A stretch of 64,000 nt of DNA from Achromobacter ruhlandii (GCF_902859695.1 NZ_CADIJL010000010.1:62001-126000), one strand, 5' to 3'. Numbered from the stretch's first letter, positions 47,950-58,027 are shown. Numbers and translations: made by a program. The notes: generated from the letters alone by a model not told the origin.

Positions 47950-49632
47950 ATGTCCCAGCAAGCATCCCGCCTCGGCGGCCACATCCTCGTCGACCAGCTC
48001 GTCGCCCAGGGCGTCAAACACGTTTTCTGCGTTCCCGGCGAGAGCTACCTGGCGGTGCTGGATGGCCTGCACGACGCCGACATCAAGGTCACTGTCTGCC
48101 GCCAGGAAGGCGGCGCGGCCATGATGGCCGACGCCCATGGCAAGCTGACCGGCGAACCCGGCATCTGCATGGTGACCCGCGGTCCTGGCGCCTCCAACGC
48201 GCTGGCCGGCGTGCACATCGCCAAGCAGGACTCGACCCCGATGATCCTGTTCGTCGGCCAGATCGAGCGCGGCATGCGCGAGCGCGAGGCTTTCCAGGAA
48301 ATGGACTACCGCGCCGTGTTCGGCACGCAGGCCAAGTGGGTCACGGAAATCGACCAGGTCGAACGCATTCCCGAACTGATCTCGCGCGCCTTCCACATCG
48401 CCACCTCGGGCCGCCCCGGCCCGGTGGTGATCGCGCTGCCCGAGGACATGCTGGTGGAGGCCGCGCAGGTGGCCGACGCGCCGCGCTACGAGGTCATCGA
48501 CGCCGCCCCCACCGCCGGCCAGCTGGCCGACCTGGAGCAACTGCTGGCCAAGGCCAACAATCCCGTCGCCATCCTCGGCGGCACGCGCTGGGACGCGCGC
48601 GCGGTGCAGCAGTTCGCCGATTTCGCGCAGCGCCACGCGCTGCCCACGGCGGTGTCGTTCCGCCGCCAGATGCTGTTCCCGGCCGACCATCCGTGTTTCA
48701 TCGGCGACGTCGGCCTGGGCATCAACCCCGCCCTGCTCAAGCGCGTGGCCGACGCCGACCTGGTGCTGCTGGTCGGCGGCCGCATGTCGGAAAACCCCAG
48801 CCAGGCCTACACGCTGCTGGACATCCCGGTGCCCAAGCAGAAGCTGGTGCACGTGCATCCGGACGCCGCCGAACTGGGTCGCGTCTATCGCCCCACGCTG
48901 GCCATCAACACCTCGCCCGCCGCCTTCGCCCAGGCGCTGGCCGGCCTGAAGGCCCCCGCCCAGCCGGCCTGGGCCGAAGGCACGCAGGCCATGCGCGAGT
49001 CGTACCTGAAGTGGAGCGACCCGACCACCGTGACCACCCCGGGCGCGCTGCAGATGGGCCAGGTCATGGCCTACCTGGAAAAGACCCTGCCGGCCGACGC
49101 CATCATGACCAACGGCGCCGGCAACTACGCCACCTGGCTGCATCGCTTCCACCGCTTCACCCGCTTCGGCACGCAGCTGGCGCCGACCTCGGGCTCGATG
49201 GGCTATGGCCTGCCGGCGGCCGTCGGCGCCAAGCGCGTCTGGCCCGACAAGACCGTGGTCTGCTTCGCCGGCGACGGCTGCTTCCTGATGCATGGCCAGG
49301 AGTTCGCCACCGCCGTGCAGTACGACCTGCCCATCATCGTGGTGCTGGTCGACAACGGCATGTACGGCACCATCCGCATGCACCAGGAAAAGCACTACCC
49401 CGGCCGCATTTCCGCCACCGAGCTGAAGAACCCTGACTTCGCCGACTACGCCCGCGCCTTCGGCGGCCACGGCGAACGCGTCGAGACCACCGAGCAGTTC
49501 GGCCCGGCGTTCGAGCGCGCGCTGGCCAGCGGCAAGCCGGCCATCCTGCACTGCTTCATCGACCCGCAGACCATCACGCCGTCGACCACGCTGGACAAGA
49601 TCCGCGACGCGGCGCTCAAGGCCCGGCACTGA
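47950..49632 (+). CDS. Thiamine-diphosphate-dependent enzyme, acetolactate-synthase-like
   Basis: A 560-residue ThDP enzyme with three domains. The N-terminal Pyr domain contains the catalytic Glu in VCRQEGGAAMMADAHGK and GIVMVTRGPGASNA-like sequence; the middle domain starts near 190; the C-terminal PP domain binds ThDP-Mg with CFAGDGCFLMHGQEFATAVQ and a following NNGMYG-like loop (VDNGMYGTIRMHQE). Related to IlvB but without a small-subunit gene, so it may be a catabolic lyase or decarboxylase rather than a biosynthetic synthase. It is followed by gcdH after 132 bases, and is divergent from a LysR gene. Confidence 0.88.
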   Translation: MSQQASRLGGHILVDQLVAQGVKHVFCVPGESYLAVLDGLHDADIKVTVCRQEGGAAMMADAHGKLTGEPGICMVTRGPGASNALAGVHIAKQDSTPMILFVGQIERGMREREAFQEMDYRAVFGTQAKWVTEIDQVERIPELISRAFHIATSGRPGPVVIALPEDMLVEAAQVADAPRYEVIDAAPTAGQLADLEQLLAKANNPVAILGGTRWDARAVQQFADFAQRHALPTAVSFRRQMLFPADHPCFIGDVGLGINPALLKRVADADLVLLVGGRMSENPSQAYTLLDIPVPKQKLVHVHPDAAELGRVYRPTLAINTSPAAFAQALAGLKAPAQPAWAEGTQAMRESYLKWSDPTTVTTPGALQMGQVMAYLEKTLPADAIMTNGAGNYATWLHRFHRFTRFGTQLAPTSGSMGYGLPAAVGAKRVWPDKTVVCFAGDGCFLMHGQEFATAVQYDLPIIVVLVDNGMYGTIRMHQEKHYPGRISATELKNPDFADYARAFGGHGERVETTEQFGPAFERALASGKPAILHCFIDPQTITPSTTLDKIRDAALKARH

Positions 49633-49764
49633 TACCCGAGAGGCGACGGCAACCCCACGGCGACGCGCCCGCGCGCGTCGCGTAAACCCCGGGTTGCCGC
49701 GCCAATTATTTTAGGTTTAAACTTTCCAGATTCCGAAAACGGAAATCCATAGCGGAGACCCAGC

Positions 49765-50958
49765 ATGTCCTCGAATCCCTCGTTCCATTGGCAAGATCCC
49801 CTGTTGCTGGACCAGCAGCTCACCGAAGAAGAACGCATGGTGCGCGACGCCGCCCACGCCTATTCGCAGGACAAGCTGGCCCCGCGCGTGCTGAATGCCT
49901 TCCGCAACGAAAAGACCGATCCGGAGATCTTCTCGGAAATGGGTGAGCTGGGCCTGCTGGGCGCCACCATCCCCGCCGAATACGGCGGCGCCGGCCTGAA
50001 CTACGTCAGCTACGGCCTGATCGCCCGTGAAGTCGAGCGCATCGACTCCGGCTACCGCTCGATGATGAGCGTGCAGTCGTCGCTGGTGATGGTGCCCATC
50101 AACGAATTCGGCAGCGAAGCGCAGAAGCAGAAGTACCTGCCCAAGCTGGCCCGCGGCGAGTGGATCGGCTGCTTCGGCCTGACCGAACCCAACCACGGCT
50201 CCGACCCCGGCGGCATGGAAACGCGCGCGGTCAAGACCGCCGACGGCTACAAGCTGACCGGCAACAAGATGTGGATCACCAACTCGCCCATCGCCGATGT
50301 GTTCGTGGTGTGGGCCAAGTGCGTGGGCGGCGAGTTCGACGGCAAGATCCGCGGTTTCATCCTGGAAAAGGGCACCAAGGGCCTGACCGCCCCCGCCATC
50401 CACGGCAAGGTCGGCCTGCGCGCCTCGATCACCGGCGAAATCGTCATGGACGAAGTGGAAGTGTCCGCCGACCAGATGATGCCCGGCGTGTCCGGCCTGA
50501 AGGGCCCGTTCACCTGCCTGAACTCGGCCCGCTACGGCATCGCCTGGGGCGCGATCGGCGCCGCCGAAGCCTGCTGGCACACCGCCCGCCAGTACACCCT
50601 GGACCGCAAGCAATTCGGCCGCCCGCTGGCCGCCAACCAGCTGATCCAGAAGAAGCTGGCCGACATGCAGACCGAGATCACGCTGGCGCTGCAAGGCTGC
50701 CTGCGCCTGGGCCGCATGAAGGACGAAGGCACCGCCGCCGTCGAGATCACCTCGATCATGAAGCGCAATTCGTGCGGCAAGGCGCTGGACATCGCCCGCC
50801 TGGCCCGCGACATGCTGGGCGGCAACGGCATCTCCGACGAGTTCGGCGTGGCCCGCCACCTGGTGAACCTGGAAGTGGTCAACACTTACGAAGGCACCCA
50901 CGACGTGCACGCCCTGATCCTGGGCCGCGCGCAGACCGGCATCCAGGCTTTCTATTGA
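49765..50958 (+). CDS. gcdH: Glutaryl-CoA dehydrogenase
   Basis: A 397-residue acyl-CoA dehydrogenase that oxidises and decarboxylates glutaryl-CoA to crotonyl-CoA in lysine/tryptophan and aromatic catabolism. [17 protein letters not shown] is the typical GcdH start; FAD/substrate motifs are [16 protein letters not shown] and [17 protein letters not shown]; the catalytic Glu is in [18 protein letters not shown] good ribosome site (GGAG) precedes the ATG. A terminator follows. Confidence 0.95.
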   Translation: MSSNPSFHWQDPLLLDQQLTEEERMVRDAAHAYSQDKLAPRVLNAFRNEKTDPEIFSEMGELGLLGATIPAEYGGAGLNYVSYGLIAREVERIDSGYRSMMSVQSSLVMVPINEFGSEAQKQKYLPKLARGEWIGCFGLTEPNHGSDPGGMETRAVKTADGYKLTGNKMWITNSPIADVFVVWAKCVGGEFDGKIRGFILEKGTKGLTAPAIHGKVGLRASITGEIVMDEVEVSADQMMPGVSGLKGPFTCLNSARYGIAWGAIGAAEACWHTARQYTLDRKQFGRPLAANQLIQKKLADMQTEITLALQGCLRLGRMKDEGTAAVEITSIMKRNSCGKALDIARLARDMLGGNGISDEFGVARHLVNLEVVNTYEGTHDVHALILGRAQTGIQAFY

Positions 50959-51030
50959 TTTGCAGTTCGCCGCGCGGACGGAGCCCGGCTCTGCTCCCGA
51001 CGCGCGGTTCGCCGGCGTGGCGAAGACTGT

Positions 51031-51058
51031 GCGCCCCTTTCGAGGGGCGTTTTTTTTG
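51031..51058 (+). terminator. Intrinsic terminator after gcdH
   Basis: CGCCCC-TTTCGA-GGGGCG is followed by TTTTTTTT, about 75 bases after the gcdH stop. Confidence 0.88.
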
Positions 51059-51112
51059 CGTGCCGCATCGCGAAAACACGAGGCGGCAATGCAACGATGC
51101 CAAACATTTATT

Positions 51113-51131
51113 GATAACGATTTGTGTTAGC
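51113..51131 (+). promoter_or_regulatory. Fur-like box before the siderophore receptor gene
   Basis: GATAACGATTTGTGTTAGC matches 12 of 19 positions of the Fur consensus, in an A/T-rich promoter-like stretch 36 bases before the receptor start. Iron repression is expected for this receptor class. Confidence 0.5.
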
Positions 51132-51166
51132 AATAATATTTCCGATTTTTGCATCGGAGACCCATC

Positions 51167-53314
51167 TTGGCCCGCCCTTCCTCTTCCCGCGGGAAGCATC
51201 GCCCCGGCATTGCCCCCCTGTTCAACCCCGCCGTCCTCGCCGCGGCGCTGGGCCTGGCGCCCGCCAGCGGCGCGCAGGCGCAACAAGGCGATACCGTGCA
51301 ACTGCCAGCGGTGACGGTGAACGCCGCGCCGGTCGACGATACGCTGATCCACCTCGATCGCCCGGTCAACGGCGGCGCGCTCGGTAGCCGCACGCAGCTG
51401 GAAACCCCCTTCTCCACCACCGTGGTCACGGCCGCCGACATGGAAGCGCGGCAAGTTGCCAAGCTAGGCGACGTGTTCGCGCTGGACGCCTCGGTCTCCG
51501 ACAACAGCTCGGCCAACGGCGCCTGGGCCAGCTACCTGACGGTGCGCGGCCTGCCGCTGGACTGGCAGAACTCCTACCGCATCGACGGCAAGCCGTTCCT
51601 GAGTTACGTGACGACGCTGCCCTACGAGCATTTCGAGCAGATCGACCTGCTCAAGGGCGCCTCGGGCTTCATGTACGGCTTCGGCACGCCCGGCGGCCTG
51701 GTCAACTACGTGACCAAAAAGCCGACCGACGAGCCCCTGCGCGCCATCGACCTCGGCTATGGGTCCAAGGGCCTGCTGCGCGAACACGTGGACCTGGGCG
51801 GCCGGGCCGGCGCCAGCGGCGCCTTCGGCTACCGCCTGAACGCCACGCACGAGGAAGGCACGACCTACAACGATGGCTCGCTCTACCGCGACTCCGTGTC
51901 GCTGGCGCTGGATGCGCGCCTGAGCGAACGCCTGACCTGGGACTTCCAGTCGATCTACCAGGACCGCAAGGCGGTCGGCATCGAGCCCACCATCACCACC
52001 AGCCGCATGACCGGCGGCAAGCTGCCGGGCACGGTGCGCAACAGCGACACCCTGGTGGGCGAAGGCCCCTATGCCAACAACCACTTCCGCTTCTACGCCA
52101 CCGGCCTGAAGTACCAGCTGAACGACGCCTGGACCTTCAGCACCAACTACAGCTACAGCTCCACCCGCACGCGGCGCAACGAGTCCGTGCTGACCCTGCG
52201 CAACGGCGCCGGCGACTACGACGACTACCGTTCCGACTACGGCGAGGCCTACCAGTACAACCAGTGGCAGGGCATGGCCGAGGGCAAATTCAACACCGGC
52301 TCGCTACGTCATCACGTCGTGCTGGGCGCCTCGTGGCAGAAGCAGAAGAACGACTACAGCTCCAACGGCGTCTACCAGCTGATGGGCACCGGCAACCTGC
52401 GCAGCCAGAACACCAACACCTACTACAGCGACGGCAGCCTGCGCCTGTACCGCGCCGCCGAGATCACGCAGAAGGCGCTGTTCGCCAGCGACACGGTCGA
52501 TCTGACGGACCGCTGGTCGGTGCTGGGCGGCGTGCGCTACACCAACTACGAGCAGACCGGCTTCGACACGACCGGCGCGCGCACCTCGCGCTACGAGAAG
52601 AACGGCGTGCCCACGCCGACGGTCGCGCTGATGTTCAAGATCACGCCGCAGACCATGGCCTACGCGAGCTATATGGAATCGCTGGAGCCCGGCTCCGTCG
52701 TCGGCACGCAATACGCCAACTACGGCGCCCTGCTCGACCCGCTCAAGAGCAAACAGTACGAACTGGGCGTCAAGACCGAGCAGGAAGACTGGGCCGCGTC
52801 GGCCGCGCTGTTCCGCATCGAGAAGAAGGCCGAATACTCGAATGCCGACCGCGTCCTGGTGCAGGACGGCAAGTCGATCTACCAGGGACTGGAACTGGCC
52901 GGTTCCGCCCGCATCGCGACCCACTGGAACGTCGGCGGCAGCCTGATGCTGCTGGATTCCGAATACCGCCAGGGCGTCGGCTTCACCGGCAACCGCGTGG
53001 CCGGCGCGCCGAAGTTCGTGGCGGCGGCGCAGGTGGCATACTCGGTGCCGCAACTTCCCGGCCTGAAACTGCGCGCGGACGTCAAATACACCGGCAAGAC
53101 CATGCTCGACCCCGGCAACGTGATCGACGTGCCGGGCTACGCCATCGTCAACATCGGCGCCACCTACGACACGCGTATCTACGGCTACGAGACCACCTTC
53201 CGCGCCGGCATCAATAACCTGGCGGACAAGCGCTACTGGCTGTACCAGAGCCCCAACTACGTGAAAGCGGGCGACCCGCGCACCTATGGGCTGAGCGCCA
53301 GCCTGAAGTTCTAG
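51167..53314 (+). CDS. TonB-dependent siderophore receptor
   Basis: A 715-residue outer-membrane beta-barrel importing a ferric siderophore with energy from TonB. After a signal peptide ending near SGAQAQ come the plug domain (QLETPFSTTVVTAADMEAR, FLSYVTTLPYEHFEQIDLLKGASGFMYG, GTPGGLVNYVTKKP) and the barrel, ending NLADKRYWLYQSPNY and a C-terminal Phe. The start is TTG 51167, with GGAG nine bases upstream; no ATG fits the signal peptide, and TTG 51149 is an alternative. It resembles FhuE/FpvA-type hydroxamate receptors. No siderophore genes are adjacent. Confidence 0.93.
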   Translation: MARPSSSRGKHRPGIAPLFNPAVLAAALGLAPASGAQAQQGDTVQLPAVTVNAAPVDDTLIHLDRPVNGGALGSRTQLETPFSTTVVTAADMEARQVAKLGDVFALDASVSDNSSANGAWASYLTVRGLPLDWQNSYRIDGKPFLSYVTTLPYEHFEQIDLLKGASGFMYGFGTPGGLVNYVTKKPTDEPLRAIDLGYGSKGLLREHVDLGGRAGASGAFGYRLNATHEEGTTYNDGSLYRDSVSLALDARLSERLTWDFQSIYQDRKAVGIEPTITTSRMTGGKLPGTVRNSDTLVGEGPYANNHFRFYATGLKYQLNDAWTFSTNYSYSSTRTRRNESVLTLRNGAGDYDDYRSDYGEAYQYNQWQGMAEGKFNTGSLRHHVVLGASWQKQKNDYSSNGVYQLMGTGNLRSQNTNTYYSDGSLRLYRAAEITQKALFASDTVDLTDRWSVLGGVRYTNYEQTGFDTTGARTSRYEKNGVPTPTVALMFKITPQTMAYASYMESLEPGSVVGTQYANYGALLDPLKSKQYELGVKTEQEDWAASAALFRIEKKAEYSNADRVLVQDGKSIYQGLELAGSARIATHWNVGGSLMLLDSEYRQGVGFTGNRVAGAPKFVAAAQVAYSVPQLPGLKLRADVKYTGKTMLDPGNVIDVPGYAIVNIGATYDTRIYGYETTFRAGINNLADKRYWLYQSPNYVKAGDPRTYGLSASLKF

Positions 53315-53442
53315 GAACTTAGGGTTATCAGGAACTAGCCGGGCCCGGGCCCTTGCCGTACGCTGTGCGGCATTGGCCTGGTGCCGGCCCGCTGTATCCG
53401 CCTGCCCGACCCCGGATTTTTCGTCACGACCAGGAGTCGCGC

Positions 53443-54429
53443 ATGCAAGGCAGTCCCTCGTTCCGCCTGTGGGCGGGCATCGCCATCGCTTTTGCAAGTC
53501 ACGGCGCATTCGCCGCCACTACCCTTACCATGACCACCGAGTACCCGGCCACTTCGATGCCGGGACAAGGCGTGTCCACCTTCGCCGACCTGGTGCGCGG
53601 CAAGAGCGGCGGCCAGGTGTTGATCGACGCCAGCTTCGACGCCGCGCGCGGCATCAAGTCCGGCGACATGATCGACGCAGTGCAAGCGCGCAAGGTCGAT
53701 GCCGGCGACGCCTTCGCCGGCGCGCTGGCAACCAAGTATCCGATTTTCGGCGTGTCCTCGCTGCCATTCCTGGCCGACTCGCTGGCCAAGGCGCGCGCGC
53801 TGAACAAATCGGCCCGCCCGGCCTACGAGAAACTGCTGGCCGCGCATGGCCAGAAGCTGCTCTACACCACGCCCTGGCCGGCCTCGGGCATCTGGTCCAA
53901 GGGCAAGGTGGACAGCGTCGCCGCGCTGAAGGCGCTGAGCATCCGCACCTATGACGCGACCTCGCAGGACGTGATGCAGAAGGCCGGCGCGCGCGCCCAG
54001 AACATCTCGTTCGCCGACGCCATGCCGCGCATCGCCTCCGGCGAGGTCAACGCGGTGCTGTCCTCGGGCGACGGCGGCGCCGGCCGCAAGCTGTGGGAAC
54101 ACCTGCCGCGCTTCGCCGAGATCAACTACGCCATGCCGATCTCGGTGGCGACGATGAACCTGCAGGCCTATCAGGCGCTGGACGCGAAGTCGCGCAAGGC
54201 GATCGACCAGGCCGCCGCGCAGACCGAGGCCGAGCAGTGGAAGCGCATCGACGGCCGGTTGCAGCAGAACTACGCCAACATGCGCAAGAACGGCGTGACG
54301 ATCGACACCGCCGTGCCGATGCCGGTGCGCCAGGCGCTGAAGAATGCGGCGGTGGATTCGGTGAAGCAGTGGGAGGCGGCGGCGGGGCCGGAGGGGGTGA
54401 ATATCCTGAAGGCGATGCGGCGGCCGTAG
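53443..54429 (+). CDS. TRAP-type (DctP-like) periplasmic solute receptor, orphan
   Basis: A 328-residue exported receptor. The signal peptide ends near SHGAFAAT. The mature protein follows the DctP plan (LTMTTEYPATSMPGQGVSTFADLV, SLPFLADSLAKARALN, the ligand-region WPASGIWSKG, and INYAMPISVATMNLQAYQAL). ATG 53443 is chosen for CAGGAG upstream. No DctQ/DctM membrane genes are in the window, so it must pair with a distant transporter or act as a sensor component. Confidence 0.85.
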   Translation: MQGSPSFRLWAGIAIAFASHGAFAATTLTMTTEYPATSMPGQGVSTFADLVRGKSGGQVLIDASFDAARGIKSGDMIDAVQARKVDAGDAFAGALATKYPIFGVSSLPFLADSLAKARALNKSARPAYEKLLAAHGQKLLYTTPWPASGIWSKGKVDSVAALKALSIRTYDATSQDVMQKAGARAQNISFADAMPRIASGEVNAVLSSGDGGAGRKLWEHLPRFAEINYAMPISVATMNLQAYQALDAKSRKAIDQAAAQTEAEQWKRIDGRLQQNYANMRKNGVTIDTAVPMPVRQALKNAAVDSVKQWEAAAGPEGVNILKAMRRP

Positions 54430-54471
54430 GAAGGCAGAAGCCGTCCATACACGAGTCCGGGGGCTTTACGG

Positions 54472-56091
54472 TCACGCGTATTCCCAGACCGAACCGGACT
54501 CGACATTGGCATTGACGGTGTCGGCCATCCACCACATGCCAGGTGGCACGTGCATGGTGAAACCGCAGCGCATGCCGGCATACCCGCCAGGAGTCGTATC
54601 GTAATGGTAGGGAACCGATCCCGCATTACCGGAGACATTGTTGAGGTATCCGGCAACGATAATCGTCCCCGCAGCGACGCCAACACAATGAAACCCGACC
54701 AGTATGGGGCGGCCTGTGGTGTTCTGATACCACGTGCGCAACACGGTACTACGTGAACGAAGCTGTTGGCCTGTACCGAACACCTGCCCCCTCAACTGCT
54801 GTACGCTGGATTGGGTCACGCCGAGGTCGGAAGCCAATTGTGCGGCATCTATGCTCCCCGCGTTGGCGACAGCCCCAAAGGCCTGCACAGTCCAGACACC
54901 GGAAACGAACGTCGGATGCGCTTCTGCCCCGCCCTCGCTGTTCGTATTGCGGTTGAACTGCGGAGTGGACGTATTGGGTGCCCCCAAGAAGGAGCTAGTG
55001 CCACCCACTTCGCCATAGAAAAGCTGAGGCGTCTGGAAACCGTGCTGGTGAGCCTTGTTCTGGCTTGGCTTCAACATACCATTCAAAAGCGCACCATCAC
55101 CGCGCATGAACGGCGCGCCAATCGACCCGGCGGACTTCCCGTTGTAGTCGGGCATTCGGATGGTGGTCGAACCGTCTCCGAGCGTGAAGCTACCCCGCTT
55201 GAGCGGGTCGGCCAGCCAATCGGCTTCCAGCACCACCGGCAGTGCACCCGCTGCCACCATGGCGGCGAGGTCGGGGAAAGTGGTGCGGCTGATCGTCTGC
55301 CCATCCGCGGGAATCTGGCCAGCGGGGATAGACGTACGCAGCGGCCACCATGCAACCGAACCCACGGGCGGACCGTAGGGAATCGGTGGCAACTGATCGG
55401 TCGGCACCCTGCCCGCCTCGTCCAACGTGGCTACACCGCCCGCCTGACCTTTTTCCACGAGCGGCACGGCATCCTGTACCGCGGGCAGTTGCGCGGCGGG
55501 GACGCGGCCTTCCGCATCAAGCGTCGGTACGCCACCCGGGCGCCCCTTCTCGGAGGTCTGAACCAACGCGGGCAGTTGGCCAGGGACGATGCGACCGTCG
55601 GCCGCCAGAGTCGCGACGCCGTAGGGCCGGGCTTTTTCGGCGGCAGGGATCAGGTCGGGCAATTGCACCGGCGCGACCTTGCCGTCCGCGGCCAGCGTGG
55701 CGACGCCGTTCGGCTGGCCTTTTTCCGCGAGGGGCACGGCGGGTACCGAAATCGGCAGGTGATGGACAGGCACTCGGCCATCGTCGTCAAGCGGCGCCAC
55801 GCCTCCGGGCGCCGACTTCTGCGACAGCGGCACGGCCGGCGGCGGCAGGTGCGCGGCCGGAACTTTGCCCGCAGCGTCCAGCGGCGTGACACCGCCCGCC
55901 GCGCCTTTCTCGGCGGCGGGCAGGGCGGCGTCCGCCTTGCGTTGGGCCGCGGCGGCGGAGACCTCGACCGCGTCCACGCCGGCGCGCGTTTTGGCGAAGT
56001 TCTCGTTCGCGATCGCCATGGCTGCACGCAGCGTGTCGCCTGTCTGATCATTAGGCGCGTTGCCGATATTGATGGGTTTTAGGATTTGCAT
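54472..56091 (-). CDS. Phage tail-fibre/collar-like protein, copy A
   Basis: A 539-residue phage-type fibre. The N-terminus (MQILKPINIGNAPNDQTGDTLR) is followed by a likely coiled region, then six repeats of about 28 residues of the form EKGxPGGVATLDAEGRVPAxQLP (about residues 60-245). A tail-collar-like domain follows (SVAWWPLRTSIPAGQIPADGQ, LGDGSTTIRMPDYNGKSAGS), then a variable C-terminal tip ending VNANVESGSVWEYA. It has no Shine-Dalgarno sequence before its ATG (the upstream bases read CTTTCTCCT). No capsid, tail or lysis genes are nearby. It is paralogous to the next gene upstream, 136 bases away. Confidence 0.8.
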   Translation of the reverse strand: MQILKPINIGNAPNDQTGDTLRAAMAIANENFAKTRAGVDAVEVSAAAAQRKADAALPAAEKGAAGGVTPLDAAGKVPAAHLPPPAVPLSQKSAPGGVAPLDDDGRVPVHHLPISVPAVPLAEKGQPNGVATLAADGKVAPVQLPDLIPAAEKARPYGVATLAADGRIVPGQLPALVQTSEKGRPGGVPTLDAEGRVPAAQLPAVQDAVPLVEKGQAGGVATLDEAGRVPTDQLPPIPYGPPVGSVAWWPLRTSIPAGQIPADGQTISRTTFPDLAAMVAAGALPVVLEADWLADPLKRGSFTLGDGSTTIRMPDYNGKSAGSIGAPFMRGDGALLNGMLKPSQNKAHQHGFQTPQLFYGEVGGTSSFLGAPNTSTPQFNRNTNSEGGAEAHPTFVSGVWTVQAFGAVANAGSIDAAQLASDLGVTQSSVQQLRGQVFGTGQQLRSRSTVLRTWYQNTTGRPILVGFHCVGVAAGTIIVAGYLNNVSGNAGSVPYHYDTTPGGYAGMRCGFTMHVPPGMWWMADTVNANVESGSVWEYA

Positions 56092-56227
56092 AGGAGAAAG
56101 GCCCTGATGGGGGACAATACGTCACGGAATGAAAAACCAGCCACGTATTGGGGTAGTGGCGGGAAATGGGTTTACGCGGCACTTGGAACTTGAGGCTGCC
56201 AGCGTCGTTGCGAGCCTGTATGGCGAC

Positions 56228-57850
56228 TCACCGATATTCGGTCCAGAAATTCTGCGTCATGCTGTCGGCTACCACCCGGTAAGTGATTCCGGGCGGAATA
56301 ACGGCAGTGAGCGACAGTGAGACGCCGTTATATGAGGTAATGGAACGCGTACCCGCGATGCCGCCCACCATCACGTACATGTTGCCCCCGGCGCTACTGT
56401 TGGACGAGCCGACGATGTAAACCGAGATCGGCCGCCCGGTACTGTTGGTGTATGTCACCCCGAATGCCCGGGACGCGCTAACGTCTTGAAGCGTCTGGCC
56501 GACGCCGAAAACCTGTGCGCGCAACGTCTGGAACGCTGCACTGAGCGCCGCATGATCACTGGCCAGTTGTGCCATATCCACGTTGCCGGGATTGATCGCG
56601 GCAGCGAAAGCGTGAATCGTCCACACGCCGGTAACGTTCGCCATCCGCGTTTCGTCGCCGGTATTGACGATCCAACGTGTGCCGTTGGTAGTCTGTCTCG
56701 CCGTGGTGAACGTGTAGCCCGCAAAATTCCCCGATGCCATCACGGCATTCATGGAGGCATCCGCCAACACATTGGTGGCTTGATTGAATCCGCTCACGAC
56801 ACGGTAGTCCATCGGCCCGAGCTGGTCCGATTGCAACCTGCCAGGCACGCCCGAGGATTTCGCGCCGTCGCCTCGCAACACCGCCGCCGCCAGAGACCCT
56901 GCGGCCCTGGCGTTCAAATCGGGCACGCGGAAGGTGGTGGATCCGTCTCCCAAGGTGTAGCTTCCCCGCTTGAGCGGATCCGCCAACCAGTCCGCCTCCG
57001 GTACCACCGGCAACTTACCGCTGATCACCATCGCTGCGAGATCGGGAAACGTGTCGCGAGAAATGGTCTGCCCATCGGCGGGAATCTGGCCCGACGGGAT
57101 GGAAGTGCGCAGCGGCCACCATGCTACCGAGCCGACCGGTGGTCCACTGGGCAGAGGCGGAATTTGGCCCACGGGTACTTTGCCCTCCGCGTCCAGCGTC
57201 GCAACGCCACCCGGCCGGCCCTTTTCGTCCGGCAGCACTGCGGCCAGTTGGAGTGCCGGCACTCGCCCCTCGGCGTCCAAAGTCGCGATGCCGCCCGGAC
57301 GCCCCTTGTCGGCCGCAGGGATCAACGGCGGTAATTGATTAGCGACGATCCGGCCATCCTCGCCCAGGGTTGCTATGCCATTAGGCTGCGCCCTCGCCGA
57401 GGCTGGAACAAGCTCAGGCAGTTGTGCGAAAGGTACCTTGCCGTCAGCGGCCAACGTCGCCACGCCATTGGGTTGGCCCTTTTGCGCCAGGGGTACCGAC
57501 GGCTGCGGCACCGGCAGATGATCGGCAGGCACACGGCCGTCATCATCCAACGGTGCCACGCCCCCCGGCGCCGATTTCTGCGTCATCGGAATTGCAGGCG
57601 GAGGCAGGTGCACGGCCGGCACCTTGCCCGTCGCGTCCAGAGGCGCCACGCCGCCAGCCGCGCCTTTTTCGATGTCGGCAATCGCCGCGTCCGCCTTGCG
57701 CTGCGCGGCGGCGGCGGCCACTTCGACGGCTTCCACGCCGGAGCGCGTCTTGGTGAAGTTCTCGTTCACCAATGCCATGGCGTCGCGCAGCGTGTCGCCG
57801 GTCTGGTCGTTCGGCGCATGGCCGACGTTGATGGGTTTGAGGAGTTGCAT
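56228..57850 (-). CDS. Phage tail-fibre/collar-like protein, copy B
   Basis: A 540-residue paralogue of copy A. The N-terminal part, the six repeats (EKGAAGGVAPLDATGKVPA through EKGRPGGVATLDAEGKVPV) and the collar domain (SVAWWPLRTSIPSGQIPADGQ) are nearly the same, while the last 200 residues diverge strongly and end MTQNFWTEYR. That is the pattern of adhesins with exchanged receptor-binding tips. ATG 57850 matches the start of copy A; the frame is open further upstream but crosses a terminator-like hairpin. Function, such as a phage remnant, tailocin or surface adhesin, is open. Confidence 0.8.
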   Translation of the reverse strand: MQLLKPINVGHAPNDQTGDTLRDAMALVNENFTKTRSGVEAVEVAAAAAQRKADAAIADIEKGAAGGVAPLDATGKVPAVHLPPPAIPMTQKSAPGGVAPLDDDGRVPADHLPVPQPSVPLAQKGQPNGVATLAADGKVPFAQLPELVPASARAQPNGIATLGEDGRIVANQLPPLIPAADKGRPGGIATLDAEGRVPALQLAAVLPDEKGRPGGVATLDAEGKVPVGQIPPLPSGPPVGSVAWWPLRTSIPSGQIPADGQTISRDTFPDLAAMVISGKLPVVPEADWLADPLKRGSYTLGDGSTTFRVPDLNARAAGSLAAAVLRGDGAKSSGVPGRLQSDQLGPMDYRVVSGFNQATNVLADASMNAVMASGNFAGYTFTTARQTTNGTRWIVNTGDETRMANVTGVWTIHAFAAAINPGNVDMAQLASDHAALSAAFQTLRAQVFGVGQTLQDVSASRAFGVTYTNSTGRPISVYIVGSSNSSAGGNMYVMVGGIAGTRSITSYNGVSLSLTAVIPPGITYRVVADSMTQNFWTEYR

Positions 57851-57893
57851 GAAGGGAACCTCGATGACGGATGAAAGCAGCGGCGCTGCGCAA

Positions 57894-57923
57894 GAAAAAG
57901 CCCACCGGCGGATGCGGGTGGGC
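57894..57923 (-). terminator. Terminator-like hairpin before tail-fibre copy B
   Basis: On the minus strand GCCCACC pairs with GGTGGGC over a ten-base loop, followed by TTTTTC. It lies 44 bases upstream of copy B, so it would end transcription arriving from the maoC side and isolate the fibre genes. Confidence 0.65.
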
Positions 57924-57997
57924 CTGAGAGAAATGCCGGGGTCAGAGCAGGAAGGGGGTGCTCGATGGCTTGGGCCATTGGGCGTACCCATATACGA

Positions 57998-58027
57998 AAG
58001 GCCCGCCTGGTTCCCCGGGCGGGCCTT
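57998..58027. other. Second hairpin between maoC and tail-fibre genes
   Basis: AAGGCCCGCC pairs exactly with GGCGGGCCTT around a ten-base loop. There is only a short T run on either side. With the preceding hairpin it fills much of the 294 bases between copy B and maoC, where I see no gene. Confidence 0.6.

Noticed and set aside
54472-57850. Diversity-generating retroelement acting on the tail fibres
   Set aside because: No reverse transcriptase gene and no template/variable repeat pair are present around the genes.
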